NCBI RefSeq assembly: GCF_022605725.1
Contig: NC_065550.1
Coordinates: forward strand, 1,426,001 to 1,490,000
DNA: 64,000 bases
Source: Anthonomus grandis grandis
Taxonomy: Eukaryota > Arthropoda > Insecta > Coleoptera > Curculionidae
Direction: 5' to 3'
Part shown: positions 54,472 through 64,000 of the stretch, piece after piece
How the letters are laid out: each line of letters starts with the position of its first letter
Position numbering within the stretch: position 1 is the first letter of the stretch
Made by a program: the position numbers and the translations under genes
Notes under the pieces: generated by a model
The model's database searches: none
Seen by the model: the letters and a program-made list of their open reading frames with translations, nothing else
Told to the model about the DNA's origin: nothing

Positions 54472-56812
54472 CAGGGTGTTTCCTAAATACGGTACGAAAC
54501 TATACAGGGTGAATCATTAGGTCGTTATATGAAAAAAAGTTCCTATGAACGTATGTCGGGAGTTGCTTTGTTTCTGAGATACAGGGCGTGAAGGTTCAAA
54601 AAAATAATGGTATTTTAAAAATACTATAACTATCCTTAAACCGATTTGGTTGAAATTTGGTGCAGTTATTTGAAGTTATAAGACGCTTATTTAGCTGTAA
54701 CTAGATTGAAATTATTAGGTCCAGTGGCGTGTCAGTGGATACCACATGCTTATTGTTGAGAAAAAAACAAGGCCAATAACTGTTTTGCAGCTTTTTATTT
54801 ATTTTTGTATTTAAGCAACTAAAAATACAACTTTTTCGTATCTTATCTTATTATCTTCATATCTGGCCTTGTTTTCGAAAAAAAAATTAAAGTATCTTTA
54901 ACTCATTCTAAAAATTATCCATGGACGACAACATCAAATAAAAACCAATTAATTCGATAAACAATTTCGACCTTAAAGTACGTGAGCAATATGTCGACCC
55001 TTTAATGCACGACTTTTTGGTCTCTTGTGTCTTGTTTACTATGATAATAAACATTCAACTTCTACGATTTTTATTATCAGATTTTTGAAATACAACAAAA
55101 TAACAAATACATTGCTTCTTATGACAAATAATTAGCAAGTCCATTCAAGTACCTCCTTTGTACCTACCTACTTTGGAGACCAGCTGACAGTGATAGAATT
55201 GCTATAAGTAAAATTCAGCTGTCAATTAGCAGTGATTCATTACTCCATCATGAATAATTTTACTAACCATGAAATGACCGACATGCACTTTATTTATGGA
55301 TTAGCAAATGGAAATGCGGAAGAAGCACGAAGAATTTACCAGGACAGATATCCTAACAGAGTTATTCCACGTGCAAAAACATTTAGAAAACTACATGCAA
55401 GATTATGTGAAACTGGGAGTTTTAATAAAAATATGGGTGGTGGAAGACCAGAAACTATAACAACGCCTGAACTGGAAGAAGCTATACTTGATGCGATAGA
55501 AGAAGATTCTTCCAATAGTATCAGGAAGATTGCACTGCAGCTTGAAGTCAGTTCAAAAACCGTTTGGTAAGTTCTAAAAAGAAACCTCCTGCATCCATAT
55601 AACAAACAGCGTGTACAAGCTCTGCTGCCTCGGGATTTTCATCCAAGATTAATGTTTTGCAGGTGGTTGATTCATACGATGGCACACAATAATAATTTCC
55701 TAACAAATATTTTATTTACGGACGAGGCAAATTTTTCAAGAGATGCTATTATGAACTTCCACAATCATAATTTTTGGGCCGACGAAAATCCCCACGTTAT
55801 TAGAGAAACTCATTTTCAGCAACAATTTTCGCTGAACGTTTGGATAGGAATTATTGGTGACTACCTAATTGGCCCATTTTTTTTACCGGCAAGATTAACA
55901 GGTGAATCCTACACGGATTTCTTGCAACACCATTTACCCACTTTATTAGAAGAAGTACCCCTACAAGTAAGACTCAACATGTGGTTTATGCACGACGGGG
56001 CTCCAGCTCATTTCAGTGTTCTTGCTCGTCAGCATCTCGACGTCATCTACCCTAATTGCTGGATTGGACGTGCAGGACCTCAAAATTGGCCGGCTTGCAA
56101 TCCTGATATGAATCCCCTGGATTACTATTTATGGGGCTCTAATTTATAAAACTCCTGTTCTAGATGTGAATGACTTGAGGAATCGGATAATTATCTATTG
56201 CAATATTATAAGGGATACTCCAGGTATTTTTGAGCGTGTCAGACACTCAATGACAAGTCGTTTGCAGTCGTGTATTTTATCAGAAGGTGGGCATTTTGCT
56301 CATTTACTTTAAGGTCGAAATTGTTTATCGAATTAATTGGTTTTTATTTCATGTTGTCGTCCATGGATAATTTTTAGAATGAGTTAAAGATACTTTAATT
56401 TTTTTTTTCGAAAACAAAGCCAGATATGAAGATAATATAAGATGCGAAAAAGTTGTATTTTTAGTTGCTTAAATACAAAAATAAATAAAAAGCTGCAAAA
56501 CAATTATTGGCCTTGTTTTTTTCTCAACAATAAGTATGTGGTGCCCACTGACACGCCACTGGACCTAATAATTTCAATCTAGTTACAGCTAAATAAGCGT
56601 TTTATAACTTCAAATAACTGCACCAAATTTCAAACAAATCGGTTTAAGGATAGTTATAGTATTTTTAAAATACCGTTATTTTTTTGAACCTTCATCGCCC
56701 TGTATCTCAGAAACAAAGCAACTCCCAACATACGTTTATAGGAACTTTTTTTCATAAAACGACCTAACAATTCACCCTGTATAGTTTTGTACCGTAGTTA
56801 GGAAACACCCTG
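54472..56812 (+). mobile_element. DD41D mariner element with ~500-bp TIRs
   Basis: Ends CAGGGTGTTTCCTAAATACG and its inverse, TA at 54470-54471 and 56813-56814. Arms 54472-54985 and 56312-56812. Transposase on the + strand between. It sits inside the left arm of the foldback element; the unsplit right arm shows the empty target. Confidence 0.85.
55232..56308 (+). pseudogene. DD41D mariner transposase with one stop and one frameshift
   Basis: Starts at 55250 or upstream (MNNFTNHEMTDMHFIYGLAN). First HTH, then SNSIRKIALQLEVSSKTVW ending in TAA 55568-55570. The same frame continues LKRNLLHPYNKQRVQALLP to 56149 with NILFTDEANFSRD (first Asp), MWFMHDGAPAHFS (second) and NWPACNPDMNPLDYYLWG (third), spacing 41. 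After LWG a one-base shift; the other frame runs on to SEGGHFAHLL, stop near 56310. The catalytic triad is intact, so only two lesions separate it from an open gene. Confidence 0.75.
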
Positions 56813-57129
56813 TATATTTTTCACTAAGAGTGGCGGAAAGCCAAATTTTATCATGAAGAGGGTGTTATCACGCACTAAATCACTCACTATAGGACGCGAT
56901 TAATCATTAGAATAACCTTGTATACCATTAGTTTTGTCAACAAATAGGTGACAACTGAGGTGAGGTTAGGTGTGGTGTTGCCAGTTCTAGCGTCTACTGC
57001 GTTTTATCACTCTGCAGCTGAAGCCTTGTCTCCAGTCTGGCTGACTCATGAGTGCTTTCTCTAAAGTGGAGAATTCGCTCTGTATTTTTTTAGTCATTCA
57101 TTATCATAACATATAAAAAATGATGAATA

Positions 57130-57165
57130 AAACTAGTGTATAATTATAACATTATACACTAGTTT
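57130..57165. repeat. Perfect 15-bp inverted repeat with 6-nt loop
   Basis: AAACTAGTGTATAAT at 57130-57144, loop TATAAC, and the exact inverse at 57151-57165. Lies just inside the left arm of the foldback element. Confidence 0.8.
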
Positions 57166-57373
57166 CATTACATATCACTTAAAATGTCAATTACATGTAA
57201 TAAACACAAATTTGTTTGAATTGAAAATTTATTTTTAGGAGTACATCATTTTTAAAATTCTTTTTTTTTAAAGTTCTATCAAAATTCACATATTCGCGGT
57301 GAATTATATCGTATTATTCCGCCACTTTTATTTTTTTTTGGGTAAAATTAGGCCATTTAAAAAAAATGTCAAA

Positions 57374-57422
57374 ATTGATGGTTGGGTTGGCTTGGCTTGG
57401 TTTGGTTTGGTTTAGTTTGGCT
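57374..57422. repeat. TTGGY pentamer repeat
   Basis: About nine units of TTGGC/TTGGT/TTGGG in the interior of the foldback element, followed by a duplicated TCGTGTGCGCA. Confidence 0.7.
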
Positions 57423-57620
57423 TGTCGTGTGCGCACGCTTATCGTGTGCGCAGCGCCTTATGTTCCCCTCGCGGTGATAGAGAAACGGAACAAACACTGA
57501 ACATATACTCCCAGAGTCGACAACCCATTTGACAGATAGCGACTGTCATTTAATTTATGCAAAAATAAACAGCAAAAAATTTAAATAAATCAGTTTACCT
57601 CTATTTGTGAGTACTTCACA

Positions 57621-57926
57621 TTGTTTATAAAGAAACTATTTGCAAAATACACCTTCCGCGACTTTATTAATTTTTTCCAGATGAAATTAAGCTATTTAAA
57701 AAAGAAAACCGGTGAAAATACGCCAAATTTGACAATAGCCACTAAGCTGCGGAATCATATTATTTTTAATTCGGATCAAAATCTAAAAATTTCCAAAATA
57801 ATAATACATTATGGGTGTTTTCGGTATGTTTGTTGCACGAAAATAACAGATTTAGTTACAAGAAAATGTAAAAACACTTTTTGTGAATTTATTTTACGCA
57901 TAATACCTAACATTTCACGTGACTAA
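57621..57926 (+). CDS. Unrecognised small open frame inside the foldback element
   Basis: 101 codons from ATG (MFIKKLFAKYTFRDFINFFQ), rich in Lys, Ile and Asn, with four Cys. I do not recognise a domain. It lies in the unique interior of the foldback element, where a transposase gene would be expected, but is far too short. It could be a remnant of one or chance in AT-rich DNA. Confidence 0.2.
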   Translation: MFIKKLFAKYTFRDFINFFQMKLSYLKKKTGENTPNLTIATKLRNHIIFNSDQNLKISKIIIHYGCFRYVCCTKITDLVTRKCKNTFCEFILRIIPNISRD

Positions 57927-58810
57927 TAAAATATAGAGTGAATTCGCCACTTTAGAGAAGGCACTCATGAGTCAGCCGACTGGGGAGAAGGCTGAAGCTG
58001 CAGAGTGATAAAACGTAGTAGACGACAGAACTGGCAACACCACACCTAACCTCACCTTAGTTGTAACCTATTTGTTGACAAAACTAATCGAATACAGGGT
58101 TATTCTAATGACGTTATTCTATTCATGTCCCATAGTGAGTGATTTAGTGCGTGATAATACCCTCTTCGTGATAAAATTTGGCTTTCCGCCACTCTTAGTG
58201 AAAAATATAAATCCAAATCCACCCATTTTGCAAAAAACCCGACCACTTTTTGTTAGTTTTAACAAAAGCCGCTAAATTGCAGAATTACCATTACCAATTT
58301 CTAAGTTTCTCGTTAATTCTTATGTTGTTTATCTTTACTAAAGCCGTCGAGGTACTAAAATTTTTTCTAAATCCAGATTGGCAAACTGGAATTATATTGA
58401 AATATTCGGCAAGACTAAATATCTAAGACTGGATAAAAAAATAAGACTGGATCTCTGTTTTGATGTTTAACATATTTTCTTTCGCTACTATTGTTTATAG
58501 GAACGTTAGCGGCTATACAGCGACCGCCTAAAGTTCCGCATAAATTTGATAAAAATTAGAGACATGATTTTTTGAGAAAACGCTCGGACCCGTCGATTTT
58601 TATTTTAAGTTGCGCATTATTTCAAATAAATTTTTGTATACAGGATGGAACAAAAAAAAGATATGACGTCATCGGTCATTTTTTTAAATAGAATGACATG
58701 TTTTTTATTGCATTTATGAAATATAGGCAAAATTCCAAGCAAGTTTCGTAAGACACACCTAATCTCAAAATTCAACTGTTTCCGAAATATTTACATTTAA
58801 CTAACAAGAA

Positions 58811-59234
58811 AAAAAAAAAAAAAAAAAACTTTTATTACCATTCAAAATTATTAAACATTATTACAGAATATACGAAACTAAATTCCATGAATATACAAAT
58901 AATTCAAAATTACAACAATTTGTTTGGTAATCGGAGTGCAACGCGATTTTTATAAAAAAAAAACCGATACACATGCAAGTACATAGATTACTTGTACATG
59001 TGCTGTACAACCCGTGTTCCTAAATAAACTATTTTTTAAAAAACGTAATATTATGTATTTACAGTAAGGTCCATACCAAAATCAAAAGGGACAATATATG
59101 CATTTTACAATGAACTAGCGAGTGGCTATGAAGCTGGGCAAAAAGAAAAACAAAAAAAAAATAAAAGAATCCAAAGACGAGCGAGAACGGTATAGGGGCG
59201 AGCACGCCCTTTTTTTTTTTTTTTTTTTTTTTTT
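58811..59234. mobile_element. 424-bp insertion bounded by A-run and T-run, 10-bp duplication
   Basis: CTAACAAGAA occurs at 58801-58810 and again at 59235-59244; the opposite TIR arm of the host mariner has it once (CTAACAAGAAAGCAAG), so this is a clean insertion. The insert begins with about 18-20 A and ends with a run of 25 T, which is opposite to the layout expected of a retroposon. Before the T-run lies GGGCG-AGCA-CGCCC, a small hairpin. No coding potential seen. Confidence 0.75.
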
Positions 59235-59408
59235 CTAACAAGAAAGCAAGTAAGTACGTCTATTTACAAATTAAGATAAAATCGAGGATAAAAATAATGT
59301 TGTAAACACTGCCAAATGTTTCTATTTCCATGATTGCACTTGTAAAGAATCTCCATTTTCGAATGTCACTGTCAGTTCGAAAATTAATAGTTTTTCTCAG
59401 AATAAATT

Positions 59409-60404
59409 ATGGCTAATTTAACAGAAACCCAACGAATTGAAATTTTGATGATGCGGGGATCGAGTACACACGCAAAAAGAAGTAAGTGAACTATTTAATG
59501 TCAAATACCCAAACTATCCTATTTCTCAGTCAACAGTTAGTAAAATAGAGCACAAATTCATAACTTCAGGTCATGTTAGGTATTTGCCAAGATCAGGTCG
59601 TCCAAAAATTTCTGAAGAAACAAAATTAAACGTTCTGCTTTCCGACGAAGAAAATCCAAACAATGCAACTTCACAAAATTTCAGTTGATAATAATATAGC
59701 CGAAACGTCAGTAAGACGGATCTTAAAAGCAAATGAATTCCACCCTTATAAAATTAAACTAATACACGAATTAAATGAGGACGATCCTGATCGAAAAAAC
59801 CAATTTTGCGAGCAAATGAACATTTGCAATAATAACCGTCAGTTTGTGTTACGAGTTTTGTTTTCCGATGAAGCAACTTTTTATTTAAACGGTGTCGTAA
59901 ATCGGCAAAATTGTCGGTAGACCAGTACCCAGTGTCAAATCCACACTGGGCAACTGAGGCTCATACACCGTACCGTAAATCTATTAATGTTTGGGCTGGT
60001 ATCGTGGTAAATAAAGTAATAGGGCCATACTTTTTCGAACAAAACTTAACAGGACAACGCTATTTGAATTTTTTCAAGAAGATGTTATTCCTACTTTGGC
60101 TGCCGTACACCCAGACGAACAAGACCCTGCTGTCCCGACAGATAATTTGTGGTTTCAGTAAAACGGCGCACCACCACATTTCTTTCGAAATGTCCGTAAT
60201 TACTTGAATACAGTGTTCCCAGGAAGATGGATAGGACGAAGAGGGCCAATAGAGTGGCCGGCCAGGTCACCAGACCTAAATCCCTGCGACTATTTTCTAT
60301 GGTGGTATCTTAAAAGTAAAATTTATATTGAGAAGCCAAACAACGTAGAACATTTGAAAAATAGAATTAGATATGAAATTAGACGTATATATCACCCGAA
60401 ATAA
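59409..60404 (+). pseudogene. DD41D mariner transposase, multiply frameshifted
   Basis: From MANLTETQRIEILMMRGSS (59409) through at least five frame changes: SELFNVKYPNYPISQ, GHVRYLPRSGRP, then 59663-59920 with VRRILKANEFHPYKIKLIHE and VLFSDEATFYLNG (first Asp). 59911-60207 has INVWAGIVVNKVIGPYF. The second Asp region reads WFQ-stop-NGAPPH, so the Gln-Asp is altered. 60204-60404 has GRWIGRRGPIEWPARSPDLN and PCDYFLW (third Asp). A dead copy. Confidence 0.75.
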
Positions 60405-61177
60405 TTGATAGTGTTTTACATGAGTTTGTAAACTGTCTTGCTTTCTGCCAAGAAGTAAATGGGATCAGTTTGAACACTTGATATATTAATAAGAGATTTC
60501 ACAGTTTATAAAGGGGCCATTACACTGAGGCAACTAATAGCAATTAGGCCGCATGTGGCGCGATCGCATACTGCAAGCTGCCAGAAGTCGCACAGTCGTA
60601 TGTGGCTTGCGGCGTTTCCCTCCACTAATTGCTTCGAGCCGCAGGTTATCCAACGTTTGTGGTTTCAGTGGCTAGTTGCATGCGGCACGATGTATTGGGA
60701 CCAGGAAAAAACAAAGTGTCTGATATAAGATTACCGCGAAAGTGGAGTTTTATGGGATTTGCGCGATTCAAATTATAAAGATAACTGAAAAAGGTTTAAG
60801 GTATAGGAAGAATTTTCAAAAAAATATAAATATTTTATAAGGGATCTAAAGGATAAAATAAAAAATCTACCTACAAATTTTCATCGAAAAAGAAATCCGG
60901 GTCAGGCAGAACCGAACCATGGGTATACTTTGAATTATTGACTTTCTTTTTGGAGGTAGATGTACCAAATTAAAGTGTGCCTACTAAGCAAAATTTTGAT
61001 GAGGTAGGTTTTAATTTTTAATGATTTATTATATTCTAAAGTCTGTTCTTTATTTTAATTCCATTTCACTATCAAGTTTCTTATAATATTGGTGTTACCA
61101 AAAAGGCACTTGCCCTATCTAAACAAACCTATTTTTTATCATTTTATTATCTTTATCAGTTAAATACATCCCCAAAT

Positions 61178-61960
61178 TTAATTGTCCTGCCAAGGAACTT
61201 TGCCTTCTGGGGTGTTAAAATACGCTTTGAATTCATCTCTGATAGACTTTGGCCCTTCTGTAGGTCTTCTAGGTAGACTTGGAAGTGACAGTGTACCAGA
61301 ATCTCCAGAATGTTTTTCCATATTCCAGGAATAACCGATCTGTCTGTCACAGTTAAAGCTTCTTAGAGAAGCATATAGGTTTTTAGATTTGCTTCTTTTT
61401 CTCAAAAAATTATGTGAATAACAGCACGCTAGTGTGACAGTTTCAGCGTTTTTCACATTGGTTTTCTAAAGACCCAAAATATTGAACACATTAATCTAAA
61501 AGTATCTTCGATGACACGATGGGCCTCACTAAGTCTATAATTGTATATCCTGGAATCCTTATCTAGTTGAAGATTAGGAAATGGTTTTATCAGGTGTTCG
61601 CTTAGGGCAAAAGCATCATCCGATAAAATAACATATGGTTGCATCACTTGTTGGCCGGGCAAAGATCAGGAATTGGTAGATTAGGTAAAAAAGTAATTTC
61701 CCGAGATGCATCTCCATCTGAAATCTGCCCTGAATCCCTGCATCAGCGAATATAAAGCAATAGTTAGCATCACAAATGGTCATTAGAACGATACTAAATG
61801 TTCCTTTGTATTTAAGATACATACTCCCAGCTATAAACCATAATAATGGTTTTGCATTAGGACATGTTTTCCATCAACACATCCAATGCAGTGAGGAAAA
61901 TTCCACGCAACATCAAATTCCCTGCTTACTTCCCTCCATCCATCATTTGTCCTTGGCATC
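61178..61960 (-). pseudogene. HARBI1-like transposase, catalytic part
   Basis: Begins after an acceptor TTGTTTAAG at 61960 with MPRTNDGWREVSREF, then FPHCIGCVDGKHVLMQN (first Asp), NTKGTF-like, LMTICDANYCFIFADAGIQG (61790-61730), VILSDDAFALSEHLIKPFP (second Asp, about 61640-61590), NYRLSEAHRVIEDTFRLM (Glu, about 61540-61490), and in another frame RDEFKAYFNTPEGKVPWQDN ending at 61178. Three frames are used, so two frameshifts or mutated splice sites are present. DDE-type transposase; inactive as it stands. Confidence 0.7.
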
Positions 61961-62288
61961 TTAAACAATGAAAATATTAGGCGTAGAAAAAGTCAAACAA
62001 AAGTTACTGTTTTTCTACTTTAATCATTTTGATTTTTAGTATTAATTATTTTTTTGTATTCCCTAATTTTTCAGACAGAGTATGAAACTGATTGAAAAAG
62101 CGACAGATCTGTATCTCCAGGAACCAGCACACGACGCAACCTGCTAATCAAGAAAGCGAATTATAGCCAAACAGACCTGTATCGGAAGCATCTGTAGGAA
62201 CCAGCATGCGACTTAAGCCGGATCAGCACAATAAGAAACCTGCAAAAAAAACAGTCCGCTCCCAAAAATAAAAAACGAAGGTGTCAGA

Positions 62289-62770
62289 GTGAACGTGAAG
62301 AAGAAGCTGAGTGAAGAGCAGATGAGGCTTATAAAATACTGCAGACAGCTTCATAACAGGATGAATTTTTTATATACACTCATTGGCCACATTAATGAGT
62401 TGCGTAAACTGACCTTAACCTCGTACCAAATTGCGAAAAATTACATAAATCAAATTTTATTTGACGCTATGGTATGAGAAAATTAGGGCCTGATGTGGGA
62501 AGATTCGCGCCTGCTATGGGAAGATCGGAGAACTCTGTTTCTTCAATCCAACTCTGCCCACATCATTTATGGTCATCTCATTTAGCTCCAGATTCATTTA
62601 GTTGCTTTTCGGCACCCGCGCAGTCACACAACCCACAAACAAACGATCTTCTTCATTCAGATCAATCACCTACTCAATTTAGTGACCAGAATTCATTAAC
62701 AATATCGACCGACGTACGGACAGATACATCTTTAGCTGCTATATCATTTTTTGACGACTTTACACTGTAA
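62289..62770 (+). pseudogene. Harbinger accessory (MADF/Myb-type) protein, C-terminal part
   Basis: Two adjacent frames, 62289-62477 and 62474-62770. The second is rich in Ser and Gln and ends SLAAISFFDDFTL, resembling the BESS-like tail of Harbinger MADF-domain partners, which help transposase bind DNA. The Trp-rich MADF core expected upstream was not recognised. Assignment is tentative. Confidence 0.35.
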
Positions 62771-63074
62771 AAAATATCACCTAACAAATAATTTTAATTA
62801 CCTACCAAAGAAACTGTATTTCCTTACCTTAATATATTCCTTAAGAACTAGAATTACAGTTAGGCAGACCTCAGGGATAAAAAAGGAAATTGTTGAGTCT
62901 GATATTCGGAACAAATACATCAACGAACGATAGGATTTACCAATCGCTAAAAATCTTTAAGTGCAATACAATTTAACTTTTGCTGGTATAGAACATCGAA
63001 AATTTGCATCAGTTTTAGAAATCAGCTTAAAAAAAGAATTTAGCTACTTTATTTAAAAGGTAATCAAAATCAGG

Positions 63075-63398
63075 TTAATCCATACGTGTGAAATGTCGAA
63101 AAAGAACTCCGTCATCTGCCATAAGTTTATTAAGCAAATCGTTTTGGTTATCACCACTATTGACAAATAACTGCCTACGCCATATTGTGCATTTTCGTCT
63201 TTTTTGTTTTCGTGCTCTTAAAATTAAATAATAAGCCACGGCAGCAACCATTTGCAATAACATCTCGGAATTAATTAAAGTTAAAGAAACCATTCGCAAT
63301 AGGTGTAAAGGCAGTAGTCGCATGCTGCAATGATTGCTACCAGCCGCTTGCGACGAATACGGCCGGCTAACCATAAAATCATCGCATGCGGCCGACAA
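63075..63398 (-). pseudogene. HARBI1-like transposase, N-terminal exon
   Basis: The frame contains RARKQKRRKCTIWRRQLFVN and DLLNKLMADDGVLFRHFTRM, matching the N-terminal segment of insect HARBI1-like transposases (K-R-R-x-W-x-x-x-x-L ... D-x-x-x-F-x-x-Y-F-R-M). The next exon with the region before CIGCVDG is missing; instead the opposite-strand accessory frame lies there. Confidence 0.5.
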
Positions 63399-63654
63399 CT
63401 GGATTGCCTATGGTTGCCTCAGTGTAATGCCGCCTTAACATGTTATCCTCCATTTTATCTTAATTTGTAAATAGACGTACTTACTTGCTTTCTTGTTAGT
63501 TAAATGTAAATATTTCTGAAACAGTTGAGTTTCGAGATAAGGTGTATTATACGAAACTTGCTTGTAATTAAAATCGACGGGTCCGAGCGTTTTCTCAAAA
63601 AATCATGTCTCTAATTTTTATCGAATTCATGCGGAACTTTAGGCGGTCACTGTA

Positions 63655-64000
63655 TGTGTATATGTCCCTGCTCACCGACTTAAAAATCGTGTTTTTTGAC
63701 AAATAAAAATTCATATATTTGGCTGTATGGGTAGCGAAAAGATGAAATTTGGCATGTCACCTCTTAATACATTGGGGATGATGGGTCCGTAAACGATTTT
63801 TTTTCCGGAAGCCACAAAAGCGGTAGCAAGTTAAAGTAAAAAATTCGTAAAAATTCCTTTCTCCGGCGAAAACTCAAATTTACAGCCTTTAAACGACTTG
63901 AAATTTTTAGGACATAAGGGTTCATGGGGGCTTAAGAACTGTATAATTTTTAGGTCAGATCCGTATACAGGGTGCGTAATTAGAGACGATCAAAATAGAG
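63655..64000. other. Terminal spacer, possible start of another mariner
   Basis: At 63966-63967 a TA is followed by CAGGGTGCGTAATTAGAGAC, the form of a mariner terminus, which would continue beyond the window. Sequence before it is non-coding. Orientation is undetermined. Confidence 0.35.

Larger units (their letters stand above)
54390..58290. mobile_element. Foldback (long inverted-repeat) element, left arm split
   Basis: The left arm is 54390-54469 plus 56815-57095; the right arm is about 57935-58290 in inverse. Matching blocks include CTGCAGTTTAGCGGCTTTTG, TGGTCGGGTTTTTTGCAAA, TTTTTCACTAAGAGTGGCGG, AAAGCCAAATTTTATCA, GGTTAGGTGTGGTGTTGCC and GACTCATGAGTGC. The arms are about 355 bp each. 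The interior (57096-57934) holds a TTGGY repeat and an unrecognised open frame. The outer boundary near TGGTA(A)TTCTGCA is approximate and no target duplication is clear. Confidence 0.75.
60512..63435 (-). mobile_element. PIF/Harbinger element nested in a mariner
   Basis: TIRs start AGGGGCCATTACACTGAGGC (left) and, in inverse, AGGCGGCATTACACTGAGGC (right), with TAA on both sides (60509-60511 and 63436-63438), the TWA duplication usual for Harbinger. It carries a HARBI1-like transposase on the minus strand in separated parts, and a MADF/Myb-type accessory gene piece on the + strand between them. It sits downstream of the mariner transposase stop. Confidence 0.8.
58518..63652 (+). mobile_element. 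DD41D mariner element carrying two later insertions
   Basis: Ends CAGCGACCGCCTAAAG (left) and the inverse of CAGTGACCGCCTAAAG (right), TA at 58516-58517 and 63653-63654. Its TIR arms are 58518-58800 plus 59245-59300 (left) and about 63440-63652 (right). A Harbinger element (60512-63435) and a 424-bp insertion (58811-59234) are nested inside. Without them the element is about 1.8 kb. The transposase is heavily frameshifted. Confidence 0.8.

Noticed and set aside
1..64000. CRISPR array, prokaryotic operons, phage or plasmid functions
   Set aside because: No short regularly spaced direct repeats with unique spacers; the 180-bp array has no spacers. Gene structure is eukaryotic throughout.

Overview
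This window looks like AT-rich, transposon-dominated nuclear DNA from an arthropod, most likely an insect; a beetle would fit, but nothing here fixes the order. The evidence is spliced genes with short introns, the last exons of a CYP4-type cytochrome P450, an env-bearing errantivirus with a tRNA-Ser primer site, several DD41D Tc1/mariner transposons, LINEs with microsatellite tails, and no prokaryotic operons. Host gene content is very low: the last two P450 exons (48074-48475, minus) and one orphan first coding exon (47109-47213, minus).

Layout. 1-661: hAT/ZBED-like transposase relic. 2927-3646: 720-bp TA-flanked MITE. 3936-6370: 5'-truncated LINE (+). 8173-10795: about 14.5 copies of a 180-bp tandem repeat. 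11085-13180: LINE (-). 14777-14820: hammerhead-like hairpin motif. 15275-15903: LINE 3' end with an (AAT)n tail, abutting a 5'-to-integrase Gypsy/Mag-like element (-) that runs to about 19337 and resumes after 25535. Nested in it is an errantivirus, 19342-25531, with 189-bp LTRs, TCGA target duplication, PBS and PPT. 26549-26690: LINE fossil. 27077-29400: long-TIR transposon carrying a PIN-nuclease/CXC protein.

31266-33989: DD41D mariner with 684-bp TIRs and a two-intron transposase. 37950-40570: degenerate Gypsy pol (-). 40840-41540: LINE (-). 41750-42870: MULE-like transposase fragments (-). 43590-46522: LINE with endonuclease and RT (+). 48700-52570: three DD41D mariner copies, one inserted into another. 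54390-58290: foldback element whose left arm was split by a DD41D mariner (54472-56812). 58518-63652: DD41D mariner carrying a PIF/Harbinger element (60512-63435) and a separate 424-bp insertion flanked by 10-bp duplications.

The window is best read as a stratified transposon graveyard. Several insertions can be placed in order because an uninterrupted copy of the target (often the opposite TIR arm) is in the window. The least decayed units are the DD41D element at 31266-33989 and the errantivirus. The latter has nearly identical LTRs but has lost integrase through an internal deletion, so it could move only with help. All similarity calls come from motif recognition by eye; no database search was run.
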